Assembly (NCBI GenBank): GCA_041831635.1 | Contig: JBHASY010000016.1 | Span: 1-21,227, forward strand | From: Acetoanaerobium sp041831635 | GTDB lineage: Bacteria > Bacillota > Clostridia > Peptostreptococcales > Filifactoraceae | DNA length: 21,227 nt | Direction of reading: 5' to 3' | Shown here: positions 5,566 through 15,675 of the stretch, one piece after another | How the letters are laid out: each line of letters starts with the position of its first letter | Position numbering within the stretch: the first letter of the stretch is position 1 | Notes under the pieces: generated by a model | The model's database searches: none | Seen by the model: only the letters and a program-made list of their open reading frames with translations | What the model was told of the DNA's origin: nothing | Position numbers and translations under genes: made by a program

Positions 5566-8500
5566 ATGAGAAAAATCAAAAAGGAAATAGAAACATTAAG
5601 TTCAGAAAAAAGCTTAAAACAGAAAAAAACTGAACCAAAAAGCAAAGCAAAATCCATGATAGCTTGGCTCCTGCTTTTTACGTTTATTTTTACATCTGTG
5701 CCGCTTGAAGCTTTTGCGGCGGTAACTGTAACTGTGGATAATTTTTTCTACACAAAAATCGATCTTGACGGAACTACTACGGAAAGAAAAATTCAAATCG
5801 TCGGAAATAATTTTAAAGAATATATCGGCGGCAAGGAAACGGATGTTATAAGTGATATAGTAATAGTAACATCTGCAGGTGGAATTGACAGAGCTACCAT
5901 ATTAGAAGACGGGGGAGATGTCAACATAAGCGGAAGTATCATCAACATTACCCTGCCTGACAGTTTTCCGTCGTCAATATCAAGTTTTGAAATAAAGACG
6001 GTTTACGGAGACAAAATAAAATTCAATCCCGGACTTTCCACTCAGCCTACGGTAGATACGTGGGAAAATGATAAAATACTATACGCAGGAGAGAGCTTTA
6101 CCATCAAAGGACAGTATTTTACAGGGGTAGATATAGTAAACATAGCGGGTGGAGATAACATCCCGAACCCCTCAGAGTCAACATCTACAAAAATAAAAAT
6201 TGATAGCCTTAAAGATCCTAATTTCGGTGGAGATGATTTTAAGAGCGTATCGCTAATCAAAGAAGACACGATACCGGGAGCATCCGTTACGGGGCAAACC
6301 GGCAGTATAGCAACGACACTTGTAGTTGAATATCAAAAGAAAGTAAAGGTGTTTTCGAAACTTCAGGGTCTTGACAATTTAAGAGTTCTTCCTTCATTCG
6401 GGCCGAAAGACGGAGGAAGCCTTATAACTGTGGAAGCCTTAGATTCAAGCGGTCAGGTTTTAGAAGATGTCTTGAAAAACAATATGGGTTTGTATCTTAG
6501 AGATCCTGAGGGGGATAAAAAAGATATAGCCTTAACAAACGTTCAGCTTGTAAGCAAAAATGGAAAAAGCGTAGCAATAAAGGGCTATACACCTAAGAAC
6601 AGTCCTGATGTGGAGCTTTATGACGATGACAATCAAACCGTAAAAAAATATGATTTGGTAATAAAGGAATTAAACAACAGTTCTCAGCCTACGAACAAGG
6701 AAGCGAGTAAAAAAGCCGCATATAATTTTGTAAACGACTTTCCGAATCCTATAATTACAGCCCTTTCCCCTGCATCGGGTTCTGATACGGGCAAAACTGT
6801 AGTGACCATAGTCGGAAGAAATATAATAAATGTAAACACACCGGGAATACTCAAAAACAATGCGACTATCACTGCGAGAGATACAGTTACTCACGAGGAT
6901 ACGGACAACACACTGGTCGTGAATTACGATATCTCGGGAAGTCCGACATACAGTGACGAAGATAATGTAATCACAGGCATCAAAAGAAAAATCAAAACGA
7001 GGATAGTTTATCCGGCTACATTTAAAAAGACCGATGCCGGAAATCCTCTAGAACTCGAAAAAAATGACATACTGGAAGCGGATTACGGAGCATCACATTT
7101 TACAACCCAAAGTAAGGATGGAGTTGTAATTATGACACCTGTAGTAAGCAATCCTGGAAATCAGACAGTTATTTTGGAAATGGAAACAATTATAACATAT
7201 ACGAACGGTGGTACTACGAGCACCATAACAATTCCTGAGGGAACTAGATATGACTCTTTTAAGTATATAGAAAGCTCTCCTACTCCTACAATAACTTCTA
7301 TAGAGCCTGTTTACGGATACTATCACAATGTTGAGTCGAATGTAAAGCCTTTAATGCTCAGAATAACAGGCTCCAACTTTCAGGCTATAAGAGATAGTAA
7401 CAACAAAATCGTGTATCCCGAGATAAGATTTTATGACAGTCAGTTGACTCAAGAACTTGATGTCAAAGTTTCGGCCGAGCCTGATGACATAAAAATCTTA
7501 AGAGACGGAGTAAAGATTGACGGAAAAGATATAACCATAGGTAATACGCTGATTATCTCCTTGATACCTAACGGAGATTTAAAACCTCAAGTTTTGACGG
7601 GTTCGGAAGTTGCAGGACAGTATTATATAAGAAAGGACGTTCGCATTTCAGTTAAAAATCCTGACGGCAGAGAAAAAATTACGGACACGGATTTGTTTCA
7701 CTTTAGACATCCGCTGGATTCAAACAATTCAACGACATACAACGCACATACAAGACAGCCGAAAATTTCGGAAGTTCTGATAGACGGAGTCAAGGACAAG
7801 AAAAAAATAAGCTCTCTTAAAGAAACTCCTATCGAAATAAGAGTAGACAGAGATTTCGGATTTACAGAAGCCGATGCGAAGCTCATTAAAGTAACTATCG
7901 ACGGAAAACTTATGTCGAATGTATCGGTGAAAAATGACGGTGCTACGGCAGTTCTTACTCTCAAAGCACCTACGACATTTGCAGGCAAAACAAGACTTCA
8001 GGTCATAGTAAACGAAGGTCTTATGGATTCTTACGACTTGGAATTTGACAGTTTGCAAGGGCCCGAGATAGAATCCATAACTCCTAATGTGGGACTGGCA
8101 GGGACCTTTATGGTTATAAAAAGAGATCAAACTGGAGCCATATTTAAGCCTGCCGACGCAAACGCTACAACTGAAGCTGAACGTATAGGAAGTAGAGTAA
8201 TAATCGACGGCGAGGATATAAACAATTTGTTTAACGGATATGAAAAAAATCCTGACGGCACTGTAAAGTACGTGGACAACGAAACGTTCAATCCGGATCC
8301 TGCCGAACAATTACTGCTTCCGTCCAAATATGTTTACGTAGTTGACAGAGATACTATATATTTGAAAATGCCTGAGACAATTACCAAAGGAACATATAAT
8401 ATTCAGATAAACAACCCCGACGGGGGAGAAAGTTCCAAAACTGTAACAATACAGATAAAATCGGATGCCGCTCCTGTCAAAATAGGAGAAATAACTCCGA

Positions 8501-11500
8501 GCAAAGACGGAAAAGACGGAGGAATAATAGCTACTATCAAAGCAGGAGACTCGACTAATTTTAACGGCGGGGTAGATGTCTATATAGGTTCTCAAAAAGC
8601 CGAGATAGTAGGATATAATCTGACATTTACAGAAGTATATATAAAAGTGCCTCCGCTGACGGATTTCAAATTTCCAAATACACCCGGCTCGGGAATAACT
8701 TCGTTTTCAGTTCCCGTAACCGTACAGCGTACAACAACAGGTGCATCAGATACGAAAATGAACGGCTTTACCTATACAAATCAGGAAACGAGTAAGAATA
8801 CTTTAGTTATATACAAAGACAAAATGAAAGCTACGGACGCGAAAGCAAATCACGTCAAAGCCGGAGATTATATCTGGATAGAAAGTTCAAACTCGGTGTT
8901 CAAAGGAGTTATTGATGCACAGGGAGAAGTAGACAAATCTAAAAATCCTAAAGTATTGATTGGAAATGAAGTGTTGGAAATAGAAAGCTATGTCATAGAA
9001 AATCAATTCGGTACTATGGCGGAGTATAAAAAAATCAAGGTAAAAGTTCCGGCAAAACCGATCACTGCAAATTCTGACGGCTCCGTGGATGTGATGGTAC
9101 TAAATCACGACGGTTCTAAAGAAACTAAGGAAAAAGGAATTGTTTACTCTGAAAGCAAACCGGAAATTGATGAAAAGAGTTCAGTTTTGCGTGCCAGAAA
9201 AGCGGGAGAAAGGATAGAAGTTTTTGCAAAAAACATCGTAAACGATAACCTTATAGTTGCATTCGGAGATAGAACTTACACAGAAGAACTTCAGTCAACG
9301 GAAACCGAGATTGTCACTGACAAAAAAAATGAACTTGAAACTGTGGTAGTAAAATTTAATCCTGCCAATACCCCAAATATAGAGGTTTATTACAAAAAAC
9401 CTAATGGGGAACTTGTTTTAATGGAAGACTTGACTTTATTAGATCCTAATACAGGTACGGAAACTGCAACGGGAGGTAAGCTGGATATAGGAAATAAAGC
9501 AGGAACCACTGTCATAGTCGGGATAAACTGGAAAAATGCCAACTACCACGAATCCACAAATGCAGCTTCAAATCCCGAGTTATTACAAAAATATAATAAA
9601 GAATATATGTACATCAAAACAATTCAGGAAAATGCAAATAACTATCTGCAAGTAAGAAGAGGTCTTGGAAAAGTGGAAAGTTTTAAAAATATCGGAGCTG
9701 ACAGTTCGGTTATCGGTATACAGACACCGTACTTTGACGATCCCAGGCCGATAGAAAGCACTATAACTCTTATAAATTCAGACGGCTCATCAGATACGGC
9801 ACCTTTTAATTTCCACGACGGACTTGATGTGCCTGAGATTACAGATTTAGAGGGAAGCAAAGAAAGAACCGTGACCTTAGATGCAACTCAGCAAAAAGTG
9901 AAGGTAAAAACCCAAGACTATACAGTAGACGGGACAATCAAAATACTGGGAAAAAACTTTAAAGATGTGCAGTCCGTAAAAATAGGAACAAAGAATGCGG
10001 TGGTAGAGTCCATATCACAGGACTACAGCTATATGATAGTTTCCGTACCTAAAGGTGCTGCCGAAGAAGTAGGCATTCCTTTGCAGGTAACTGTAATTAC
10101 AAAGGAAGGAAATGCATTCTCATCCAAAACTGTTCCACCTGTATACTTTATGTATATAGCGGCTGACTCAAAACCTATAATAGAAACCATCACACCTGTA
10201 CAAGGACCACGTACCGGAGGAACGCTTGTTACTATTACAGGGAAGGGTTTTAGAGAAAAAGATGCTTTCGGAGTAGTATCTGAAAATGTGAACGAAAGAA
10301 TTACCATCACAGTAAACGGCTCTACGCCTGCGGGGCTGAAAAGCACCACAAAAAATGAACAGGGCGAGATAGTAGAACTGAAAGTGATAATGCCGCCATC
10401 TGTAACAGGAAAAGCCAGCCTGCAAGTGATAAATGCGGATGGAGGGACATCTGAACCGAAAGATTTTACTTATATATCTCAGCCTAAAATCTCGAAAACC
10501 GAAGGCTCTATATTCTTTAACGACACGGATTCAGAAGTAAAGCTTTTCGGGGAAGACTTCCAGTCAGGAGCGAAAGTAATAATAGGAGCACAGCAGACTA
10601 AAGGTAAAAAACCTTCCGATGCTACCGCTTCAGGGATGATCGGTGTTACATCCGACGGACAAAATCAACAGGCATACCTTACAGGCGGAGTTCAGGCGAA
10701 GGATGTCAAGGTTACCGGAACGGGGCAAATAACATTTAAAATGCCTGAAGCAATAGAATCTCTTGATAACACTTCTATCATAATACTAAATCCCGACACG
10801 GGTATGTCGGAGCCGGGAGCAGGAAACATAAAACCTCCCGTACCGGATGTGCCGAGAATAGAAGCAACACCGGGATTTGAACGTTCCATTATCCTCAGAT
10901 GGACGGTAGACAAAGATGTATTAAATGCGGCGGAAAAATTCGAAATTTATGTCAAAGAACGTTCTGCGGATGAATATACCTTTGTAGGCGATACCAAGCA
11001 AGACACTACAAATCAAACATATGTAATCAGAGGACTAAAATACAACACGGCTTATGATATAAAAGTAAGAGTAATGAATAAATATGGAGAAGCTACAGAT
11101 TTAGGAACTGCAAGAGCAACTACCTTATCTCAAAGTGAGGACTATAAAGAAAAAGAAAAGCAAGAAGCTGTAGATAAAGCAGTAGATAAGATAGTAACTC
11201 AGGGCAAACAGGAAATAATCGGAGATACTCTATACTACACAGTGGGGACTACTGAAAACAATATAGACCTTTCAAAAACTACAGCAAAAAACAAAACAAA
11301 ATACGTCCAAATCCCTGTAAAAGATGTAAAGGATGGAAATAAAACAATCATAATTACAGATAAGGATATGACCTTTAGTGTGAATTATAGCTCACTTAAT
11401 GTAACAGAGTTAAAAAATGCACCTGACAATGCAGTATTCAGATTTAAGATATCGATAGCAGACAAGAAAATAGAAGAAAGCTTAAACGGTGCTATACCGA

Positions 11501-11727
11501 GAAACCTAAAACGTGCTTCCAACGTATACGGTGTATATTTTGAATTGGTTCAACCAAAACTGGTTACTCCTATTGCCGCTCTTTCGGGAAGTGCTACACT
11601 TAATATAAATTCTTCAGCATATCCTAAATATCATGCGGTATATATAGAAAGTGCAGATACTTTCTCTATATTACAGTCAAACAGCATCACTCAAGGAGGC
11701 TACTATGTACTTCTTACAAACAAATAA
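5566..11727 (+). CDS. giant secreted IPT/TIG-repeat and fibronectin-III surface protein
   Basis: A 2053-residue exported protein. The signal sequence has an unusually long charged n-region (about 30 residues), a core WLLLFTFIFTSVPLEAFA and likely cleavage near residue 52. Most of the rest is a string of Ig-like IPT/TIG modules recognised by P-I--I-P--G---G---I-G--F. Clear starts lie near residues 161, 275, 394, 574, 833, 970, 1537 and 1640, with weaker ones near 732, 1199 and 1423. A fibronectin type III domain occupies about 1760-1857 (VPRIEATPGFERSIILRW ... YNTAYDIKVRV). A Lys/Glu-rich hinge and an unassigned beta-rich domain (about 1875-2053) finish the protein. There is no SLH, LPXTG or membrane anchor, so it must be held by a partner or released. 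Such proteins usually act in adhesion or cell-cell contact. ATG 5566 is chosen over 5560 because AAAGGGA then has proper spacing. The gene leads the cluster and overlaps the next by 23 bp. Confidence 0.85.
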   Translation: MRKIKKEIETLSSEKSLKQKKTEPKSKAKSMIAWLLLFTFIFTSVPLEAFAAVTVTVDNFFYTKIDLDGTTTERKIQIVGNNFKEYIGGKETDVISDIVIVTSAGGIDRATILEDGGDVNISGSIINITLPDSFPSSISSFEIKTVYGDKIKFNPGLSTQPTVDTWENDKILYAGESFTIKGQYFTGVDIVNIAGGDNIPNPSESTSTKIKIDSLKDPNFGGDDFKSVSLIKEDTIPGASVTGQTGSIATTLVVEYQKKVKVFSKLQGLDNLRVLPSFGPKDGGSLITVEALDSSGQVLEDVLKNNMGLYLRDPEGDKKDIALTNVQLVSKNGKSVAIKGYTPKNSPDVELYDDDNQTVKKYDLVIKELNNSSQPTNKEASKKAAYNFVNDFPNPIITALSPASGSDTGKTVVTIVGRNIINVNTPGILKNNATITARDTVTHEDTDNTLVVNYDISGSPTYSDEDNVITGIKRKIKTRIVYPATFKKTDAGNPLELEKNDILEADYGASHFTTQSKDGVVIMTPVVSNPGNQTVILEMETIITYTNGGTTSTITIPEGTRYDSFKYIESSPTPTITSIEPVYGYYHNVESNVKPLMLRITGSNFQAIRDSNNKIVYPEIRFYDSQLTQELDVKVSAEPDDIKILRDGVKIDGKDITIGNTLIISLIPNGDLKPQVLTGSEVAGQYYIRKDVRISVKNPDGREKITDTDLFHFRHPLDSNNSTTYNAHTRQPKISEVLIDGVKDKKKISSLKETPIEIRVDRDFGFTEADAKLIKVTIDGKLMSNVSVKNDGATAVLTLKAPTTFAGKTRLQVIVNEGLMDSYDLEFDSLQGPEIESITPNVGLAGTFMVIKRDQTGAIFKPADANATTEAERIGSRVIIDGEDINNLFNGYEKNPDGTVKYVDNETFNPDPAEQLLLPSKYVYVVDRDTIYLKMPETITKGTYNIQINNPDGGESSKTVTIQIKSDAAPVKIGEITPSKDGKDGGIIATIKAGDSTNFNGGVDVYIGSQKAEIVGYNLTFTEVYIKVPPLTDFKFPNTPGSGITSFSVPVTVQRTTTGASDTKMNGFTYTNQETSKNTLVIYKDKMKATDAKANHVKAGDYIWIESSNSVFKGVIDAQGEVDKSKNPKVLIGNEVLEIESYVIENQFGTMAEYKKIKVKVPAKPITANSDGSVDVMVLNHDGSKETKEKGIVYSESKPEIDEKSSVLRARKAGERIEVFAKNIVNDNLIVAFGDRTYTEELQSTETEIVTDKKNELETVVVKFNPANTPNIEVYYKKPNGELVLMEDLTLLDPNTGTETATGGKLDIGNKAGTTVIVGINWKNANYHESTNAASNPELLQKYNKEYMYIKTIQENANNYLQVRRGLGKVESFKNIGADSSVIGIQTPYFDDPRPIESTITLINSDGSSDTAPFNFHDGLDVPEITDLEGSKERTVTLDATQQKVKVKTQDYTVDGTIKILGKNFKDVQSVKIGTKNAVVESISQDYSYMIVSVPKGAAEEVGIPLQVTVITKEGNAFSSKTVPPVYFMYIAADSKPIIETITPVQGPRTGGTLVTITGKGFREKDAFGVVSENVNERITITVNGSTPAGLKSTTKNEQGEIVELKVIMPPSVTGKASLQVINADGGTSEPKDFTYISQPKISKTEGSIFFNDTDSEVKLFGEDFQSGAKVIIGAQQTKGKKPSDATASGMIGVTSDGQNQQAYLTGGVQAKDVKVTGTGQITFKMPEAIESLDNTSIIILNPDTGMSEPGAGNIKPPVPDVPRIEATPGFERSIILRWTVDKDVLNAAEKFEIYVKERSADEYTFVGDTKQDTTNQTYVIRGLKYNTAYDIKVRVMNKYGEATDLGTARATTLSQSEDYKEKEKQEAVDKAVDKIVTQGKQEIIGDTLYYTVGTTENNIDLSKTTAKNKTKYVQIPVKDVKDGNKTIIITDKDMTFSVNYSSLNVTELKNAPDNAVFRFKISIADKKIEESLNGAIPRNLKRASNVYGVYFELVQPKLVTPIAALSGSATLNINSSAYPKYHAVYIESADTFSILQSNSITQGGYYVLLTNK

Positions 11728-14167
11728 AAAGGAAAAGACCTATATAGGTCTTTTCCTGAGTTTAATAATAATCTTCTCATCGGCAGTCACATCATGGGCA
11801 GCCTATGATGAAGTGTCTTCATATCCTGTATATAGGGGACTTATAAACCCGCAGGAAAATATGAAAAAACTAAATATAACTGATGCAAATGGAGACTCAA
11901 GGCTTTACTTTGCGGTAGGATTAGGACTTATGTCAGCACCTAATTCTAAATTTAATCCGTCACACACTATGAGTGAAATGGAAGCACTGGCAGCTATAGT
12001 AAATGCAACAGGAATGGAAACTCAAATCGAAATTGCGAACGGAAACTGGAAAACAGGCTATATAGAAATGGCTACATCTCTCGGAATAATAACCGAAGAA
12101 GAGCAAACACTGGGACTGAGCGCTCCGGATGCTCCATTTTCCAATTTAATAACAGCAGAAAAATTTAACAGATGGCTTTCCTCTGCTATAAAAGTTCAAA
12201 GTGCATACACAGCAGACCCGGACAACACAGTAACCAGGTCAAATGCAGCCTCGGCATTTTATAATAACAAAGAAAAAATAGCTGAACTAAAAGGCTACAC
12301 TCTAATCAAAGGAGAAATAGTAGACCAAAAAACTGTAACAGAAGATTCAAAGAACAAACAAGTAACTACTATAAAACAAGATGCGGGAGGATTTATAAAC
12401 CTGCTTTCAGAAAACAACATTCCTGTAATAAAGGATGGAAATTTAAGTAGAGATATAACTCTTTTATCAAAGGGAGAAAGAGCAAATATATACTACAAAG
12501 ACTCTCAGACGCAGTTTACCATATCTGAATACATAAATTTCCAAAACACATCCGGAATTTTCCAAAGTCTAACAGGAGACACCATCACGATAACCGATTT
12601 TGAAGGTAAAATAAAAACCTATAAGACTCATCCCGATATGGTAATCTTAGAAGCAGAGGGAGAAATTGGAAACAAAGGAAAAACAAGACCTATACAGGCA
12701 AAAGATCTGATATTTAACCAAGATGTAGAACTGGCTGTAAAAAACAATCTGGTACACGAGATAACATCGTACATACCGAGAGACTCGGATTTAGACGGAT
12801 ATATACCGCCTGAATCCAGACTGATTACCGGAGTAGTGCTTGATGTGACCCAAAATTATATCACTTTTACAGATAGTAAAATGTATATAATAAATTCAGA
12901 CACCTTTATACTTAAAGATTCGGTTTTGTCTGATTATAGAGATATCAAAGAAGGCGACAGAGTAAAACTTTTCTTTGACGATATATACAGCATTACAGCT
13001 ACAAGAGTAGAAGTGGAGGGTCAACAAAGACAGGCAGACACCATAATAAAAGGAACTATAGACAGTTATTCCTCAGGCAGAGGAGAACTTGTAATAAAAT
13101 CAGTATCTCAGTTAAATGGAGATAGATGGGTAGAAGCAGACAAATCATATACAAAATTGAAATTAAACGGAACTGTATACGATGGGAACAAAAAAGTTAC
13201 TACATCAAAACTAAAAGATTATAAAGACCAAGAAATCTATGCACTTCTTGCGAAAAATCAAAACAATCCTACAATAGAAAAGGCAAACATAAGAAGAGGA
13301 GCAGCAGTTTCGTTTTCAGAAGAAATAAGTAAAGTTGATTTTCCAGGTAGCTACCTGAACATAGAAACAAATTTAATCAACTTCACAGAAGGAACTCTCA
13401 TAGTAAAAGACGGAAGAATAGTAACTACAGGAAACCTCCAAGAAAAAGTAGGGGCTTATGTAGAGTCGGGAACTAACAAAAACGCTTCCCTTATAGTGAT
13501 GAGCAATACTCAGTATTCCAAAGATGCAACTGACTATCCTTACAAAATATACAGAGGAACTGTCCAAGACATATTCGACTATAGTATTTTGTTAAATAAC
13601 GACAAATCACAAAGACACTACTATCTAATGACAGGTGCCAAGTGGGATACGGTAAGAGCCACAAAAGACAGCCCAAGAATAGCATATACTGATAATACGG
13701 TAATATACGATTCGGATTTTAATAAAGGACAGGGCAAAGTGATAGAAGTAAGAGACTTTAGAGACTCAAAATATGAGGGAAGTAAATATGATATAACCCC
13801 GAATTATTTTGACAGGCAGGTATATGTTGTAACAAGAGATGATGTAGCGGTATCTATTAACTTCTTGTCGCAAACCGGATACACGGAAGTAAACACCCAG
13901 AATGTAATGACAGCAAAAGTCGCTGAATTTAATGAAGAAGCAAGAACTTTTACAGTAAAAGAAGTCAGCAAATATAATGCACTTCGAGGAATATTTGTAT
14001 CACAGCAGACTACAGAAGTAATAGACATATCAAAGGCAAGCATAATCAAAGGCTCAAATGAAGTACCAAAACGTGCATTAGGAGAATTGGTAGACAAAAA
14101 AGTAAAAATAGTATATAAACAAAATACCACCAAAGCAAATAATGCAATAGCAGTAATAGTGGAATAA
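11705..14167 (+). CDS. secreted protein with divergent SLH-like motifs and repeated beta domains
   Basis: An 820-residue exported protein. The signal peptide is MYFLQTNKKEKTYIGLFLSL and onward to about residue 33 (cut after TSWA). Residues about 67-101 (LYFAVGLGLMSAPNSKFNPS, then MSEMEALAAIVNA) and about 115-162 (GYIEMATSLGIITEEEQ ... LITAEKFNRWLSSAI) look like two divergent SLH repeats, which would bind secondary cell-wall polymers. The remaining ~630 residues are beta-rich, with several segments of one pattern: a G-V/I strand pair, a Y-I or Y-L strand, then a GD-V/K-L/I strand. They suggest repeated small barrel domains of unknown function. ATG 11705 is chosen because AAGGAGG lies five bases ahead, inside the end of the IPT gene, so translation is coupled by a 23-bp overlap. 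In-frame codons back to 11651 lack a ribosome site and would bury the signal peptide. Likely an assembly or anchoring partner of the IPT protein. Confidence 0.75.
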   Translation: MYFLQTNKKEKTYIGLFLSLIIIFSSAVTSWAAYDEVSSYPVYRGLINPQENMKKLNITDANGDSRLYFAVGLGLMSAPNSKFNPSHTMSEMEALAAIVNATGMETQIEIANGNWKTGYIEMATSLGIITEEEQTLGLSAPDAPFSNLITAEKFNRWLSSAIKVQSAYTADPDNTVTRSNAASAFYNNKEKIAELKGYTLIKGEIVDQKTVTEDSKNKQVTTIKQDAGGFINLLSENNIPVIKDGNLSRDITLLSKGERANIYYKDSQTQFTISEYINFQNTSGIFQSLTGDTITITDFEGKIKTYKTHPDMVILEAEGEIGNKGKTRPIQAKDLIFNQDVELAVKNNLVHEITSYIPRDSDLDGYIPPESRLITGVVLDVTQNYITFTDSKMYIINSDTFILKDSVLSDYRDIKEGDRVKLFFDDIYSITATRVEVEGQQRQADTIIKGTIDSYSSGRGELVIKSVSQLNGDRWVEADKSYTKLKLNGTVYDGNKKVTTSKLKDYKDQEIYALLAKNQNNPTIEKANIRRGAAVSFSEEISKVDFPGSYLNIETNLINFTEGTLIVKDGRIVTTGNLQEKVGAYVESGTNKNASLIVMSNTQYSKDATDYPYKIYRGTVQDIFDYSILLNNDKSQRHYYLMTGAKWDTVRATKDSPRIAYTDNTVIYDSDFNKGQGKVIEVRDFRDSKYEGSKYDITPNYFDRQVYVVTRDDVAVSINFLSQTGYTEVNTQNVMTAKVAEFNEEARTFTVKEVSKYNALRGIFVSQQTTEVIDISKASIIKGSNEVPKRALGELVDKKVKIVYKQNTTKANNAIAVIVE
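11730..11757. repeat. 28-bp perfect palindrome at the overlapping gene junction
   Basis: AGGAAAAGACCTAT and its exact complement ATAGGTCTTTTCCT run together with no unpaired spacer. The palindrome begins three bases after the IPT stop codon and lies wholly within the signal-peptide codons of the next gene (KEKTYIGLF). The RNA would fold as a 10-12 bp hairpin with a UAUA-type loop. The T-rich right arm makes it terminator-like, but it is followed by GAGTTTAATAAT rather than a clean U-tract. It may be an internal attenuator or processing site. Confidence 0.7.
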
Positions 14168-14179
14168 GGAATAAAAAAC

Positions 14180-14209
14180 AGAAAAGTCTCTGCCGTCTGA
14201 GGCTTTTCT
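14180..14209 (+). terminator. terminator-like hairpin between the two SLH-type genes
   Basis: AGAAAAGTCTC (14180-14190) pairs with GAGGCTTTTCT (14199-14209) over 11 bp with one G-U pair and an 8-base loop. The 3' arm ends in TTTTCTT, a weak U-tract, so termination would be partial. It would lower expression of the two downstream genes relative to the upstream pair. Confidence 0.6.
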
Positions 14210-14218
14210 TGCGAAAAG
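14203..14218 (+). promoter_or_regulatory. alternative hairpin masking the ribosome site of the next gene
   Basis: CTTTTC (14203-14208) can pair instead with GAAAAG (14213-14218) around a TTGC loop. Its 3' arm runs into the Shine-Dalgarno AAAAGGAGA for ATG 14232. It shares CTTTTC with the terminator-like stem upstream, so the two folds exclude each other. Regulation by this switch is inference. Confidence 0.4.
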
Positions 14219-14231
14219 GAGACATAATACT

Positions 14232-15650
14232 ATGAAAAAAAAGCTGATAACAAGTATTCTTACTGTAGCGGTTATCGCAATTACTACCGCCTCTTCCTTC
14301 GCTCAGCCGCTAGGTGGATTTGATCCGGGGATAGAAAACATTCAAGGCTATCAAGAAGTAGTATTTATCACAGGAACACCTATCCTTATGAAAGGAACGG
14401 TAAAATCATCAGTAAAAGAAAAAACCGGAGTAAGAACGCAGCAATATAACTATAAACTTACAAGCTCAGACGGAAAAAATTCTTTATCAAGAACCTTATC
14501 TATAACATCGACACTAAGCGATGACTTCGGTCAGACAATAGAAACTTCCGAAATTACCGCATTTAAAGAAAGTATAACCATAGGAAGTACCACCTATCAG
14601 GCAGATAAAAAAACATCAGAGTTTACTCAAAGTTTGGTATATGACAAAAAACCTGCAATAGATTACTATGCCGGAAATATGGCATATAGAAAAATATTTA
14701 CGGCAGGCGACGATAAACCTAAGATACTTCTGGATATGGAGGGAAGTACAGTAGGCTATGATCAGGCTTGGGGGAGCACAGAAACCAGAACTATGACATA
14801 TTATGTATCCTCTGAAGACCCGAAAGGTGTGCAGGGAACATATAGTGTAAAAAGTTCCAACAATGTAACAAAAGACATAGTATATATGGAAAATCAGCCT
14901 AAACAGATATCATTCAGAGGTGGGTATATGATATCTGAAAAAGATGAAAGTGTAATGGAATTTAGTTATGATATCAATGGAAGAAGAGGATCAAACTCCC
15001 TCACACTTGCGAATAATCCTAAATTTACCAGACTAAACGTTCCTGAACTTAGAGATACAAGCGGACATTGGGCTGAAGAACCTATAAAAATACTTGCATC
15101 GTTAAAAGCAATGCCTCCAAATGCAAAAAACTTCGCTCCTACACTTGCTGTGAGCAGAGAAGAATTTGCAAAAGCTCTGGCAGTAATATCAGATATAGTT
15201 CCTGAAGAAACTACAAGAAAAAGAAAAAAAGATGTAGAACAACCTATATTTATGGATACAGCTACAGAAAGTGATAACTATAAATATGTAAAAGCTGTAG
15301 CAACTTCGGGGATAATGAGTGGAACAGGAGACGAAAAATTCAACCCTAAAGGAGAACTGACAAAAGCCCAAGCCGCTACCATACTGATCAACGCACTGGG
15401 GGTAGAATCATTAGTGCCAAACGGCAACTACTCTACAGGCTTTAAAGATGATTACTCTATACCGTATTGGGCGAAAGACTCTGTATATATGGCAAAAACT
15501 CTGGGACTTATGGAGGCAACGGAAAACGGATTCTTCCAGCCGAACAAAACTGTAACCAGAGCAGAGGCTGCCAACATATTAAAAAATTACATTGACTATC
15601 TGAGTTATGAACTCAGAGAGGATTTTAGAGAGAGGATTGTAAATTATTAA
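14232..15650 (+). CDS. secreted S-layer-homology (SLH) domain protein
   Basis: A 472-residue exported protein. The signal peptide is MKKKLITSILTVAVIAITTA and onward to about residue 25 (cut after SSFA). Residues about 26-270 are a beta-rich region I cannot assign. Three consecutive C-terminal SLH domains follow: about 273-325 (DTSGHWAEEPIKILASLKA ... AVSREEFAKALAVI), 338-393 (ATSGIMSGTGDEKFNPKGEL, then TKAQAATILINAL) and 401-460 (YWAKDSVYMAKTLGLME ... KTVTRAEAANILKNYI). SLH triplets bind pyruvylated secondary cell-wall polymer and tether proteins to the peptidoglycan-linked surface. The TRAE motif is exact in the third repeat and modified in the first two (SREE, TKAQ). AAGGAG lies ten bases before ATG. 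It is followed by the ctpA gene after 25 bases, so both share one transcript. Confidence 0.93.
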   Translation: MKKKLITSILTVAVIAITTASSFAQPLGGFDPGIENIQGYQEVVFITGTPILMKGTVKSSVKEKTGVRTQQYNYKLTSSDGKNSLSRTLSITSTLSDDFGQTIETSEITAFKESITIGSTTYQADKKTSEFTQSLVYDKKPAIDYYAGNMAYRKIFTAGDDKPKILLDMEGSTVGYDQAWGSTETRTMTYYVSSEDPKGVQGTYSVKSSNNVTKDIVYMENQPKQISFRGGYMISEKDESVMEFSYDINGRRGSNSLTLANNPKFTRLNVPELRDTSGHWAEEPIKILASLKAMPPNAKNFAPTLAVSREEFAKALAVISDIVPEETTRKRKKDVEQPIFMDTATESDNYKYVKAVATSGIMSGTGDEKFNPKGELTKAQAATILINALGVESLVPNGNYSTGFKDDYSIPYWAKDSVYMAKTLGLMEATENGFFQPNKTVTRAEAANILKNYIDYLSYELREDFRERIVNY

Positions 15651-15675
15651 ATATAACAAAGGAGATTTATATAAA

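Noticed and set aside
7729..8310. Leftward 193-codon open frame inside the IPT gene
   Set aside because: It is antisense to a clearly coding frame, Tyr/Phe/Ser/Arg-rich as expected for a shadow frame, and has no ribosome site or family match.
11651..11704. Upstream extension of the 820-residue protein to 11651
   Set aside because: It would bury the signal peptide behind 18 residues; AAGGAGG is placed exactly for ATG 11705.
15600..15616. Inverted repeat CTGAGTT-ATG-AACTCAG near the end of the SLH gene
   Set aside because: It is a 7-bp stem inside codons for a normal C-terminal SLH segment with no T-tract; probably chance.
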